A stretch of 64,000 nucleotides of DNA from Cyanobacteria bacterium SZAS-4. GTDB taxonomy: Bacteria > Cyanobacteriota > Vampirovibrionia > Obscuribacterales > Obscuribacteraceae. The DNA is taken from NCBI GenBank assembly GCA_018266255.1, contig JAFEAT010000023.1:35814-99813 (forward strand), in the 5' to 3' direction. Shown here piece by piece: positions 52,111 to 60,393 of this stretch. The number at the start of each line of letters is the position of its first letter. Within the stretch, counting starts at the first letter, position 1. The position numbers and the translations under genes are program-made. The notes below the pieces were generated by a model. That model worked only from the letters and a program-made list of their open reading frames with translations, searched no databases and was not told where the DNA came from.

Positions 52111-53097
52111 TTAAAATCTCAAGAAGTTTTGGTTTTGCGGGTCAGGAAACGCAGGTGGAATGGGCTGTGCACCATTTGTCTGGGCTGTAGATCCGATTTG
52201 CACCGTTTGATTGCCCTGGTGCATTTTTACGTCCATGCGACCTACTACCTGCACCGCAGTTGGTATCTGATCGAAAGACTGCTTAACAGCTTTTCCATTT
52301 TCGAAAAACAAGTTTCCATATCTGAAAATTTCTGGATTCGCCAAGCGTGCAGGTGCAATAAGCTTTTCGACAGGTGCTGGCAGTGATGTAATTTTGAAAT
52401 CGAGATTGTTATCAGGCGTCGGCAGTTTGGCGTTTATATTGCCCATGTACAAGTTGCTGCCTGGCTGAATGTATTTTGCTCGTTTGTCGTCTTCGTTTAG
52501 TTCTTCGTAGATCTCAGTGTGTTCGACGTTCGACTGCACGTCTTTAAGTGAGCCGCCATTGACCTGGAACACTTGCAAGGCGTATGTTTGCCACCAAGGC
52601 AGTCTGAAAGACGTTGTGTTCTGTGTGTGCATGTTGTAGCGTTCGACAGTGTCCTTAATCGAATTCTGTTGTAAGGCAATTTGAGTTTTTCGTTCTCTGT
52701 CAATGGCAACTGAACTCGATGAAGCTTCGTCGAAGAGCTGCTGAGCGAGAGGCGAACAGAATGACAGGAAAGAGTTGTTGGTTGTGTTTACGGTCAGTCT
52801 CGACGCGTAGCAGAGTTCTCGATTTCGCACGACGAGATTATTGATCTGACCGATGCGATCGTCTTCGTTCATAGATTTTGCAATTGCCAGTGCCAGTTTG
52901 TCAGCCTCAGTCTGTCCACGTTTCTGTTCTGAGAGCAACAAGTAAAAGGCGAATCCGATCATGCACACTGTAAGCAGGAGCCCCACGCAAAGCAGCGTCA
53001 TGGTCAACATGCTTCCGCTTTGTCTGCGGTGGGCGCGGTTGAGTTGGTGGCGCTTGATTCGAGAGTTCTTGTTGTTCGCGGCTGACATGCGCAACAT
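52111..53097 (-). CDS. TadG-like exported protein with pilin-type N-terminus
   Basis: 328 aa. A basic N-terminus, then RRQSGSMLTMTLLCVGLLLTVCMIGFAFYLLLSEQKRGQTEADKLALAIAK-like sequence typical of TadE/G membrane segments. The mature domain has Asn-rich regions (NNKNSRIKRHQ at the start, TTNNSFLS later). It stands apart from the Tad operon by 18 kb. Probably a minor pseudopilin or an envelope protein of unknown role. ATG at 53088 is an alternative start. Confidence 0.62.
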   Translation of the reverse strand: MLRMSAANNKNSRIKRHQLNRAHRRQSGSMLTMTLLCVGLLLTVCMIGFAFYLLLSEQKRGQTEADKLALAIAKSMNEDDRIGQINNLVVRNRELCYASRLTVNTTNNSFLSFCSPLAQQLFDEASSSSVAIDRERKTQIALQQNSIKDTVERYNMHTQNTTSFRLPWWQTYALQVFQVNGGSLKDVQSNVEHTEIYEELNEDDKRAKYIQPGSNLYMGNINAKLPTPDNNLDFKITSLPAPVEKLIAPARLANPEIFRYGNLFFENGKAVKQSFDQIPTAVQVVGRMDVKMHQGNQTVQIGSTAQTNGAQPIPPAFPDPQNQNFLRF

Positions 53098-53153
53098 CTT
53101 ACCAAATCGGGCAACTGTTGAATGGTAAAGGTTGCCAATAGCTAAGTTGGAAC

Positions 53154-54518
53154 TTAAACCTGCGCTTCGTACTGGTTGTGCACCTTGTTCAAGAATCGAG
53201 TGATGCTCGATTGGTAAAGGAGCTCGACTGTACCGACTGGACCGTTTCTTTGTTTGGCGATGATGATTTCAGCCTCGCCGCGCTTGTCGCTTTCTGGATT
53301 GTAGTATTCGTCGCGATAAATGAACATTACGATGTCTGCGTCTTGCTCGATACTGCCTGATTCTCTCAAGTCAGAGAGCATTGGTCGTTTGTTCTGTCGG
53401 GCTTCGACTGCGCGTGACAGCTGAGACAAGGCGACAACAGGAACTGAGAGCTCACGTGCGAGCTGCTTCAAACTTCTGGAAATTTCAGATACTTCTTGGA
53501 CGCGGTTGTCTGTTGCTTTTCGACCCTGCATGAGCTGGATGTAGTCGATGATGATTAGTCCCAAACCTTTCATTTCGCTTTTCAGTCGTCGACATTTTGC
53601 GCGAATTTCCAGTGAGTTGAGCATAGCTGAGTCGTCGATAAACACAGGAGATTCGCCGAGCTTGCCCATGGCTGTGGCCAGGTGCGTCCAGTCGTTAGTG
53701 TGCATGTGTCCGGTGCGCAATCGGTTGGCGTCGATTTGTGCTTCTGCGCACAGCATTCTTTGTACCAGTTGTTCTTTGGACATTTCTAGACTGAATATGG
53801 CAACCGGAACGTTCGCTTCGACAGCGGCGCTGTGAGCCAGGTTCAATACGAACGCTGTTTTACCCATCGATGGACGGGCTGCAATGATCACAAGGTCTGA
53901 TGGTTGGAATCCTGAAGTCATTGCATCGAGATCGTAGAAACCAGTGGGAACGCCTGACAAAACATCGCGGTTCTCATAGCGCTTTTCAATCGCAGCGAAT
54001 GAATCTTCAACGATGTGTTTGATATGCACCAGCTGTTGCATATTGCGCTTTTGCGCCAAGCCAAAAACCAGATGTTCAGCCTTGTCTAGCGCGACGTCTG
54101 CGTCTGTCTCTTCGTAGCAATAGCCAACGATTTCGGTGCCGGCTTTGATCAAGTGTCGCAGCAAGGCCTTCTGTTGAACTGTTTTGGCGTAATATTCGAG
54201 ATTGGCGGTTGTTGCCACTGCCAGAGAAAGATCTGTGATGTACTGTCGTCCGCCGACGTTGTCGAGCAGACCTCCATCTTTCAGATATTGGGACAGTGTA
54301 ATGATGTCGATTGGTTCGCTTCTTTCGTACAAGTCGACCATGGCGGAGTAAATCACCTGGTGAGCTTTGCGATAAAACGACTCTGCTTCTACAAGGTCGA
54401 CGATGCGCGTCATGCCGTCGCCGCTTACCAGGAGGGCGCCAAGCACAGCCTGTTCTGCGTCAAGAGACTGAGGCGGCAAACGCTCTGCGCCGGATTCTGT
54501 AGGTAGCTCTGAGTTCAT
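53154..54518 (-). CDS. dnaB: Replicative DNA helicase DnaB
   Basis: 454 aa hexameric helicase that unwinds DNA at the replication fork. The N-terminal domain is present (LDAEQAVLGALLVSGDGM), then the RecA-like core with Walker A ARPSMGKTA (214-222), IDDSAMLNSLEIRAKCRRLK, LIIIDYIQLMQG and LRESGSIEQDADIVMFIYRDEYY. No intein interrupts it. The ATG at 54518 has AGGA upstream at good distance; ATG at 54521 and GTG at 54542 are alternatives. Confidence 0.95.
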   Translation of the reverse strand: MNSELPTESGAERLPPQSLDAEQAVLGALLVSGDGMTRIVDLVEAESFYRKAHQVIYSAMVDLYERSEPIDIITLSQYLKDGGLLDNVGGRQYITDLSLAVATTANLEYYAKTVQQKALLRHLIKAGTEIVGYCYEETDADVALDKAEHLVFGLAQKRNMQQLVHIKHIVEDSFAAIEKRYENRDVLSGVPTGFYDLDAMTSGFQPSDLVIIAARPSMGKTAFVLNLAHSAAVEANVPVAIFSLEMSKEQLVQRMLCAEAQIDANRLRTGHMHTNDWTHLATAMGKLGESPVFIDDSAMLNSLEIRAKCRRLKSEMKGLGLIIIDYIQLMQGRKATDNRVQEVSEISRSLKQLARELSVPVVALSQLSRAVEARQNKRPMLSDLRESGSIEQDADIVMFIYRDEYYNPESDKRGEAEIIIAKQRNGPVGTVELLYQSSITRFLNKVHNQYEAQV

Positions 54519-54866
54519 CATATTCCTATAAACGTAATTCACGAGAAATTAGTTCAAATTGACCGACAGTCGTTTGTATATACGACAGCGGTCAATCTGG
54601 ATATCGATCAGTGCGTCTCTTCGGGTGGAGGAGCGCATGGCGACTGGATATTAAGTTGTTTTGGTACTTATAGAATAGTGGATCGAGCTAAGTCGTGCTC
54701 TAAAAAGAAAATAGGCTTCTTCGATAAATTAATCCCAGTATATAATTCCTTTCTGACGAGCAGCTTGCCATAGTCCCAAGATGTTGAAAGGGATGACGAG
54801 TAGTCGCCATCCCCTTAATTCGCAGCCTTGAGACTCGGTGTTCTCAGTCGCTTGAGCTCCCAAACT
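54519..54866. other. Intergenic region between dnaB and acs
   Basis: About 350 nt, upstream of dnaB and downstream of acs (both minus). It contains a hairpin at 54787-54815 (AAGGGAT...ATCCCCTT), perhaps the weak end of the acs transcript. At 54752-54766 the minus strand matches 14 of 15 bases of the 41-bp element's centre, possibly a decayed fourth copy. A TATAAT also occurs on + at 54740-54745, without known gene. Confidence 0.35.
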
Positions 54867-56687
54867 TCAGTCGTCTTCGAGAGCCGAAGTATCGCCTGTA
54901 GGTAGTTTGAGTTCCCACGCTTTCAGCAAGCGTCTCATGATCTTTCCGGAGCGAGTCTTCGGCAAAGTTTCCTTTACCTCAATTTCACGTGGATAGGCAT
55001 GAGCAGCCAATTGGCGTTTTGTGAACTCTTTGATCTCTTCCAGCAATTCGTCAGTTTGAACGACGCCGTTTCCGAGAACGATAAACGCTTTGATGATCTC
55101 TCCGCGCTCTGCATCAGGTTTTCCGATGACACCAGCTTCGACTACTGCGGGATGCTCGATCAAAGCTGATTCAACTTCGAACGGTCCAACGCGGTGTCCA
55201 GCTGTATTGATCACATCGTCTGCTCGTCCGATGAACCAGAAGAAACCTTCTTCGTCTTTCACTGCGTTGTCGCCGCTGAAATACCAGCCGGGAATTTTGA
55301 AATACTCTTTGTATTTCTCTTCATTGCGCCAGACTTCTCGCAGCATCGCAGGCCAACCTGGACGCACGACTAGTTTGCCTTCTCTGCCTGGTGGCAGCTC
55401 TTCGCCGTCTTCGTCGACGATTGCGGCATAGATACCAGGCAGAGGTTTGCCCATCGAACCAGGTTTGATTGGGTTGCATGGCAAGTTGACGATCAATTGC
55501 ATGCCAGTTTCGGTTTGCCACCACGTGTCGTGAATTGGCAATCCGTAGACTTTATGTCCCCAGCGCAGAACTTCAGGATTAAGTGGCTCGCCAACGCTTG
55601 TGATGTGACGCAAGCTTTCTAAGCTGTGTGCGTAGACGACGTCATCGCCGCCTTTCATCAGCATGCGCAGCGCTGTCGGTGCTGTGTACCAGACAGTCAC
55701 TTTCAATCTGTCGATCAATGAATACCAGCTAGCTGCGTCGAATCTTCCTTCGTAACTGACGACGGAAGCGCCCAGCGACCAGGGTCCGAAGATACCATAT
55801 ACGGTGCCTGTAACCCAACCTGGATCGGCTGTGCACCAGTAGATGTCGTCATCGCGCAGATCCAATACCCATTTAGAGGTCATATGGTGCCCGACGATGT
55901 CGTTGTGAACGTGCACGACACCTTTCGGTTTACCTGTGGTGCCCGATGTGTAGAGCAAGTAGAGTGGATCTTCAGGGTCCATCTGAGCGCATTGCAGCTT
56001 CTCGGATTCTCCAGCCACCAACTCTTCGTAAGTGAATTCGCGTTCACCAAGTTGTGCTTTGTCGCCACCAACAACAATGACGTATTCCAGGTCTGGAAGC
56101 TGATTTCTGATCGCGTCGAGTTTTGGTTTCAGTTGTGGATTAGTGATTATGATCTTTGCTTCGCTGTCGATGAGGCGGTCGCGCAGAGCGTCTGGTCCGA
56201 AAGCCGAGAATAGAGGTCCAGCTATTGCTCCAACTTTTGCAATTGCGATTGTCGATGTGTACAACTCAGGCACACGCGGAAGAAAAACGAAAACGCGATC
56301 ACCGCGTTCGACGCCTAATTTCTTTAGAGCGTTGCCTATTTTATTCGATTGTTCGTAGATGTCTTGAAATGTCAGCTTTTCGATTTTATTGTTGGCGCCG
56401 ACAGAGTAGAGCGCAACCTTGTTTCTGCGTCCGTCGTGGATGTGGCGGTCTACTGCGTTGTAAGCAGCATTCATCTTTCCGCCGGCAAAGTAAGAAATCT
56501 CTTTTTTTGCATCATCCCAGTTAAAAGTGGCGTATTCCTGCTCGTAGTTTTCGATGTTGGCGCGGGGCGCGGGTTTCTTGATCAACTCAGCGCGGCCCTG
56601 AGCAACTTTGCTTGCGTCTTTGTCACCAGATTGTGGTGCGGAAGCATCCTTCTTATGGGCTTTTGCAGGCTTATCAACCAGTTTCAT
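54867..56687 (-). CDS. acsA: Acetyl-CoA synthetase (AMP-forming)
   Basis: 606 aa adenylate-forming ligase that activates acetate to acetyl-CoA through acetyl-AMP. Motifs: YTSGTTGKPKGVVHVHND (ATP P-loop), WWQTETGMQ, GWYFSGDNAVKDEEGFFWF, GRADDVINTAGHRVGPFEVE and the C-terminal KTRSGKIMRR with the acetylation-sensitive lysine. The sequence DIYWCTADPGWVTGTVYG resembles the Bacillus AcsA group. ATG at 56687 follows GGAGG by five bases; the frame extends upstream but that part is noncoding. Allows growth on or scavenging of acetate. Confidence 0.93.
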   Translation of the reverse strand: MKLVDKPAKAHKKDASAPQSGDKDASKVAQGRAELIKKPAPRANIENYEQEYATFNWDDAKKEISYFAGGKMNAAYNAVDRHIHDGRRNKVALYSVGANNKIEKLTFQDIYEQSNKIGNALKKLGVERGDRVFVFLPRVPELYTSTIAIAKVGAIAGPLFSAFGPDALRDRLIDSEAKIIITNPQLKPKLDAIRNQLPDLEYVIVVGGDKAQLGEREFTYEELVAGESEKLQCAQMDPEDPLYLLYTSGTTGKPKGVVHVHNDIVGHHMTSKWVLDLRDDDIYWCTADPGWVTGTVYGIFGPWSLGASVVSYEGRFDAASWYSLIDRLKVTVWYTAPTALRMLMKGGDDVVYAHSLESLRHITSVGEPLNPEVLRWGHKVYGLPIHDTWWQTETGMQLIVNLPCNPIKPGSMGKPLPGIYAAIVDEDGEELPPGREGKLVVRPGWPAMLREVWRNEEKYKEYFKIPGWYFSGDNAVKDEEGFFWFIGRADDVINTAGHRVGPFEVESALIEHPAVVEAGVIGKPDAERGEIIKAFIVLGNGVVQTDELLEEIKEFTKRQLAAHAYPREIEVKETLPKTRSGKIMRRLLKAWELKLPTGDTSALEDD

Positions 56688-56763
56688 CATTACCTCCATC
56701 GCAGCCCGTCCAGGCTTGAGAGCAGTAAACCAGAGATCTCCGAAGCATCCTAAGCCCTGCGAG

Positions 56764-56804
56764 TTATCCGAGGACAATCTGTGCAGCAAGCTGCCCGATT
56801 TATG
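56764..56804 (+). repeat. 41-bp dispersed intergenic element, copy C
   Basis: Third copy, in the divergent region between acs and the SpoU-family gene, 93 nt upstream of the latter's start. It shares the GCAGCAAGCTGC core and most 5' bases with copies A and B but differs at the 3' end (GATTTATG instead of GGCATAAT). A perfect hairpin TAGGCT-AATTC-AGCCTA (56865-56881) lies between it and the start codon. Confidence 0.65.
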
Positions 56805-56897
56805 GCAGGGTCTGTATGCGTGAGCCCAATAGTGTAACCTTTTTTGTCATATTCGTGGGCGTGCTAGGCTAATTCAGCCTAACTGAGGTTTGATTCG

Positions 56898-57626
56898 GTG
56901 TCTTCCAGAATTGTGACGATGGAGACGAAGTGTCCCTTCGCCGATTGTCTGAGCGTTTTTCCAATTTCATTGCCGGTCGAAGATCCCAAAGCTTCCAGAC
57001 CTGTCATCGGCGCTTGTCCAGTCTGTCAGCGCCAGGCAAGCTTCAAACCTTTGACTGTGATCTCAAAGTTAGAACGAAACGTCGGACAGCAATCCGCAGT
57101 GCAAGTGGAGTCGGTGCTTTCTGTGCTAGTTGAGGATGTGCGCAGCTTGTGGAATGTCGGTTCAATCTTTCGCAGTGCCGACGGCGCAGGTTTCGGGCAA
57201 TTGCATTTGTCTGGCATCACCGGATGCCCACCCAGAAAAGAAATAGCCAAAGTAAGTCTGGGAGCCGAAGACCATTTATCCTGGAAGTATTACCTCAGTG
57301 CTGTCGACATAATTCCACAATTAAAGGCTGCCGGAGTGATGATTGTTGGGCTTGAAAGAAATGCGGAGAGTGTCGATCTCAAGCGCATTCTAGATCAGGG
57401 GCAATTGCGCAAACCGCTCTGTTTAGTCGTTGGAAATGAAGTGACTGGACTGTCTGTTGAGAGCCTACAACTGTGCGACGTTGTGGCTCATCTGCCGATG
57501 CGAGGATACAAAGAATCACTTAACGTCGCAGTTGCATTCGGAATTGCCTCTTATTTGTTGTCATCCTCGTTGCTCGACGATTGCGCTGAGAACCAGAGCC
57601 AAAGCACAATTTCAACAGTTCATTAG
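56898..57626 (+). CDS. SpoU-family rRNA/tRNA methyltransferase with N-terminal zinc ribbon
   Basis: 242 aa. Residues 12-43 contain a C-x4-C ... C-x2-C pair (C12, C17, C40, C43) that looks like a zinc ribbon. The rest is a trefoil-knot SPOUT domain: VEDVRSLWNVGSIFRSADG (motif 1), LCLVVGNEVTGLS (motif 2) and LPMRGYKESLNVAVAFGIASYLL (motif 3), the TrmH-type 2'-O-methyltransferase arrangement. Target nucleotide unknown. GTG start at 56898; ATG at 56919 would remove part of the ribbon. Confidence 0.85.
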   Translation: MSSRIVTMETKCPFADCLSVFPISLPVEDPKASRPVIGACPVCQRQASFKPLTVISKLERNVGQQSAVQVESVLSVLVEDVRSLWNVGSIFRSADGAGFGQLHLSGITGCPPRKEIAKVSLGAEDHLSWKYYLSAVDIIPQLKAAGVMIVGLERNAESVDLKRILDQGQLRKPLCLVVGNEVTGLSVESLQLCDVVAHLPMRGYKESLNVAVAFGIASYLLSSSLLDDCAENQSQSTISTVH

Positions 57627-57691
57627 TTTGCGTTGCTGGATCGAACGGCTCTTATTCGCTACGATCTCACTACAATTTCAAGGGGATTGAT

Positions 57692-58036
57692 ATGACGCTT
57701 GACTGGCACTACCACCGCAATGGATGCGTGACTTGCGCAAAAGCGCAAGATTTTTTGACTCGCAAAAAAGTGAAAGCGACAACGACTGTAGATGCGAAGA
57801 AGACACGTATCGGACCAGATGAAGCCGTGGCAATGGCTCGCAAATTTGACGAGATTTATGCGAGCAAAGGCACCAAGCTTGTGCATTTGGATTTAAAGAA
57901 CGAGAAGGTCGATGATGAACAATTGAAGGGATTGATCATCGGACCATCAGGCAATCTGCGTGCTCCAACTCTGCAGGTCGGAAAAATTTTGCTGATTGGA
58001 TTCAATGAAGAAAGCTATTCAAAAGTATTGAAATAA
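57692..58036 (+). CDS. Thioredoxin-fold ArsC/Spx-like protein
   Basis: 114 aa small protein, beginning with a beta strand and CVTCAKAQDFL (C12 and C15) in place of the CxxC or CX5R of thioredoxin/ArsC proteins. A helical middle and the RAPTLQVGKILLIGFNEE segment, with a probable cis-proline in RAPT, fit an ArsC/glutaredoxin-like fold. Likely a cytoplasmic thiol oxidoreductase or regulator; substrate unknown. Good ribosome binding site AAGGGG upstream of the ATG. Confidence 0.7.
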   Translation: MTLDWHYHRNGCVTCAKAQDFLTRKKVKATTTVDAKKTRIGPDEAVAMARKFDEIYASKGTKLVHLDLKNEKVDDEQLKGLIIGPSGNLRAPTLQVGKILLIGFNEESYSKVLK

Positions 58037-58046
58037 GTTGCAGATG

Positions 58047-59042
58047 CTAATTGCTGGCAAAGAGAGCCAGATATTCTTGTCTTTCTGATGGGCTGAGAAA
58101 CGAAGCGTTGATCGAATTCATCGCCAATGTTTTGAGATCTGCTTGTTTAAGATCCAGTGCCTCAGAAATACTCCTGAAGTTCTCACCGATGTATCCTCCG
58201 AAATAGGCTGGATCATCCGAGTTTATTGTTGCCTTTAAACCAGCATCCAGCATCTTTTTGATGTTGTGATCTTTCATCTGGTCGAATACACGCAGTTTTA
58301 TGTTGGAAAGTGGACACACCGTCAGTGGTGTCGCCGACTCAACTAGATGTTGAACAAGTTTTGCGTCTTCCATACTTCTCACGCCATGGTCGATTCGTTT
58401 CACTTTTAAAATATTGAGAGCTTCCCAGACGTACTCGGCAGGACCTTCTTCACCTGCGTGCGCAGTCGCTTCAAAGCCGGCCGCTCTTGCTTTGGCAAAT
58501 ACGTCGGCAAACTTTGAGGGCGGGTTGCCGCGTTCTGCTGAGTCCAGTCCGACTGCAACAATTCGCTCGCCAAATGGGATAGCCTGATCGAGTGTCTCCA
58601 TCGCTGATTCAGCACTAAGATCACGCAAAAAGCACATGATCATTTTGCTTGTGATCCCGAAGTTTTTCTTGCTGTCTTTGATAGCCGCCCAGAGTCCATC
58701 GATCACTGTGCTGAATGGCACGCCGCGCTGCGTGTGTGCTTGTGGATCGAAAAATATTTCTGCGTGCACGACGTTCTGTTTGCTCGCTTTTTCGAAGTAT
58801 GCGTTTGCCAGTTCGGCAAAGTCTTCTTCGGTTCTAAGCACGTTCATGCAGGCGTAGTACAAATCTAGAAAAGACTGCAGGTCAGTGAATTGATATGCCT
58901 TTCGTAAAGACTCAACAGAATCGTATGGCAACTTCACCTTATTGCGCTCGGCCATCTGAAATATGAGTTCGGGCTCGAATGTACCTTCTATATGAAGATG
59001 TAGTTCTGCCTTTGGCAATTTGGCAATGAAGTTATCGATCAT
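58047..59042 (-). CDS. Adenosine/adenine deaminase
   Basis: 331 aa amidohydrolase. Zinc ligands H15 and H17 (ELHLHIEG), H194 (TAHAGEEGP, with catalytic E197), H218 (IDHGVRS) and D275/D276 (NSDDPAYF) are all present. The LHLHIEGTFEPEL opening resembles adenine deaminases of the fungal/bacterial ADE type more than adenosine deaminase (HVHLDG), so adenine may be the better substrate; sequence alone does not settle it. Purine salvage. Convergent with the thioredoxin-fold gene by 10 nt. Confidence 0.87.
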   Translation of the reverse strand: MIDNFIAKLPKAELHLHIEGTFEPELIFQMAERNKVKLPYDSVESLRKAYQFTDLQSFLDLYYACMNVLRTEEDFAELANAYFEKASKQNVVHAEIFFDPQAHTQRGVPFSTVIDGLWAAIKDSKKNFGITSKMIMCFLRDLSAESAMETLDQAIPFGERIVAVGLDSAERGNPPSKFADVFAKARAAGFEATAHAGEEGPAEYVWEALNILKVKRIDHGVRSMEDAKLVQHLVESATPLTVCPLSNIKLRVFDQMKDHNIKKMLDAGLKATINSDDPAYFGGYIGENFRSISEALDLKQADLKTLAMNSINASFLSPSERQEYLALFASN

Positions 59043-59168
59043 CTGGGCTCACTTGGAAATTGTAGGTAAACGCTAAGAGGTTAGCAGGTTTTTTTCTAAG
59101 TCGGGTAAGGCTTTGCGGTCTTTATTCGATCGATTTTGGGTAGGTTTCGAGAATACGCTGTCCAGATT

Positions 59169-59270
59169 GAACCGTTGTCGGTTGAGTTTGAAAACGATTT
59201 CCAAACTGAACCGTTGTCGGTTGAGTTTTTGAAAACGATTTCCAAAATGAACCGAGAACGGTTGAATTTT
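59169..59270. repeat. Tandem array of 39-41-bp units with AACCG-N4-CGGTT palindromes
   Basis: Unit 1 (59169-59207, 39 bp) and unit 2 (59208-59248, 41 bp) are almost identical; a third, partial and diverged, begins at 59249. Each contains AACCG-N4-CGGTT (59170, 59209, 59250) flanked by CCAAACT and GAGTTT. A related single copy lies at 26421-26462. Translation frames through it give only repetitive sequence, so it is taken as noncoding. Confidence 0.65.
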
Positions 59271-59280
59271 GGGACGAAAA

Positions 59281-59303
59281 AAAAGGCGCCCTTGGCGCCT
59301 TTT
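59281..59303 (-). terminator. Intrinsic terminator after the small membrane protein gene
   Basis: A perfect 10-bp stem AAAAGGCGCC / GGCGCCTTTT with a 3-nt loop. On the minus strand it is followed by a run of eight T residues, ending the transcript of the gene at 59327-59581. The stem's own A/T ends could also allow some termination on the + strand. Confidence 0.85.
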
Positions 59304-59326
59304 CGAACTTTCGATGAATTTGCGAA

Positions 59327-59581
59327 TCAGGCGACGTCTGAGTCTTGGAAGTGCGATTCGTCTGTCAGGAAGCCCAGGCACAGCCCAAATACCGCACCGA
59401 CTACCAAGCCCCATGCGGCGCCTTCTCTCATGCCGAAGTAAGGAGCAACGCTTAGTGGCAATGGCCAGTATTGAATGATTTTGAAACTAAGTCCGCTCAC
59501 GATAGCTCCGGCTATGCCAATCACGACCATGGCTGCGCTTGGCAGACCGATTCCGTTTTTGACTTTTTCCTTCTTAGCCAT
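59327..59581 (-). CDS. Small membrane protein, two TM helices
   Basis: 84 aa. A basic N-terminus is followed by two hydrophobic segments (about residues 16-33 and 55-72) with a short loop and an acidic C-terminus. Gly- and Ala-rich helices suggest tight packing. No family recognised. It has its own terminator and stands alone, so it is probably a single-gene unit. A 9-bp hairpin (59648-59669) lies about 70 nt upstream. Confidence 0.6.
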   Translation of the reverse strand: MAKKEKVKNGIGLPSAAMVVIGIAGAIVSGLSFKIIQYWPLPLSVAPYFGMREGAAWGLVVGAVFGLCLGFLTDESHFQDSDVA

Positions 59582-59647
59582 AGAAGCTCATCCTCTTTGA
59601 ATGCCGATTAGTTGCCGGATTTGATTAAGCAAAACACAGAAAGGTCC

Positions 59648-59669
59648 ATACTTTGCTGAGGCGAAGTAT
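59648..59669 (-). promoter_or_regulatory. Hairpin between the Nudix and small membrane protein genes
   Basis: ATACTTTGC-TGAG-GCGAAGTAT forms a 9-bp stem with one G-T pair. No T-run follows on the minus strand, so it is not a clear terminator of the Nudix gene; it may be part of the leader of the small membrane protein gene. Confidence 0.3.
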
Positions 59670-59743
59670 ACCATCTAGAAACACGAAGTTTCGATGTATA
59701 TGCTGTCTGGCCCGCGATACGCAATTAAAAAATACGTTGGACT

Positions 59744-60337
59744 TTAGTTGTCCAGCTGTGCGCGTTTGTGGTGCTCGGCCAACAGCATTCCCACTCCTGC
59801 GACTGTTTTTGCATCGCAAACTTTGCCATCCAATACAAGTTGCCAAGCGTCTTCGAGCTTGAGCACAATCACTTCTGTTTCTTCGTCGTAGTCGAGGTCT
59901 TTGCCCCCGAGTTCTACGTTCGAGGCATGAAACATATAGAGAATCTCGTTGCAGAAGCCAGGAGCTGTGTACATTCTCGACAATTCCCGCCAATTCTTAG
60001 CCTGGTATCCAGTCTCTTCAGTCAATTCTCTTTGTGCTGCATGCAGTGGCTGTTCCCCAATTTCCACCCGACCGGCCGGCAGTTCCAGCAGGTCCTCATC
60101 GACTGAATAACGGTACTGTCTGATCAGCACCACTTCGCCTTCTGTCGGTTGACACGCAATGACAACGCCGCCGTTATGTTCTACAAGCTCTCGCGTGGTC
60201 TCTTGTCCGTTCTCATGGCGAACTGTGTCTACTCTAAAGTTGACAATATCGCCCTCGTAGATTCGCTTGCTTTCGACTTTGTGAGCGACTTTGAAGACTG
60301 GCACAGGGAACTCCGATTGATGTAGGTCGAGCATCAT
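59744..60337 (-). CDS. Nudix hydrolase (ADP-ribose pyrophosphatase-like)
   Basis: 197 aa. The Nudix box GRVEIGEQPLHAAQRELTEETG has all key positions (G-x5-E-x7-RELTEE-x-G). The preceding GGVVIACQPTEGEVVLIRQYR and the downstream YTAPGFCNEILYMFHA match the ADP-ribose/NudF-type group. Hydrolyses a nucleoside diphosphate-X, probably ADP-ribose or a related sugar. ATG at 60337 gives the usual length; the longer frame overlaps folC and was not used. Divergent from folC with 56 bp between starts. Confidence 0.88.
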   Translation of the reverse strand: MMLDLHQSEFPVPVFKVAHKVESKRIYEGDIVNFRVDTVRHENGQETTRELVEHNGGVVIACQPTEGEVVLIRQYRYSVDEDLLELPAGRVEIGEQPLHAAQRELTEETGYQAKNWRELSRMYTAPGFCNEILYMFHASNVELGGKDLDYDEETEVIVLKLEDAWQLVLDGKVCDAKTVAGVGMLLAEHHKRAQLDN

Positions 60338-60393
60338 CGTAACAGGTATGATCTGAGGCAACTCATTTGGTATCGCAGTTTCAAGACATGTTG

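Noticed and set aside
59169..59270. CRISPR array
   Set aside because: Only two to three units, no variable spacers of constant length (units are continuous), and no cas genes nearby.
59073..59414. Minus-strand frame of 113 codons across the repeat array
   Set aside because: Its repeated motifs are simply the translation of the 39-41-bp DNA repeats, it overlaps the terminator and the small membrane protein gene, and has no start signal.
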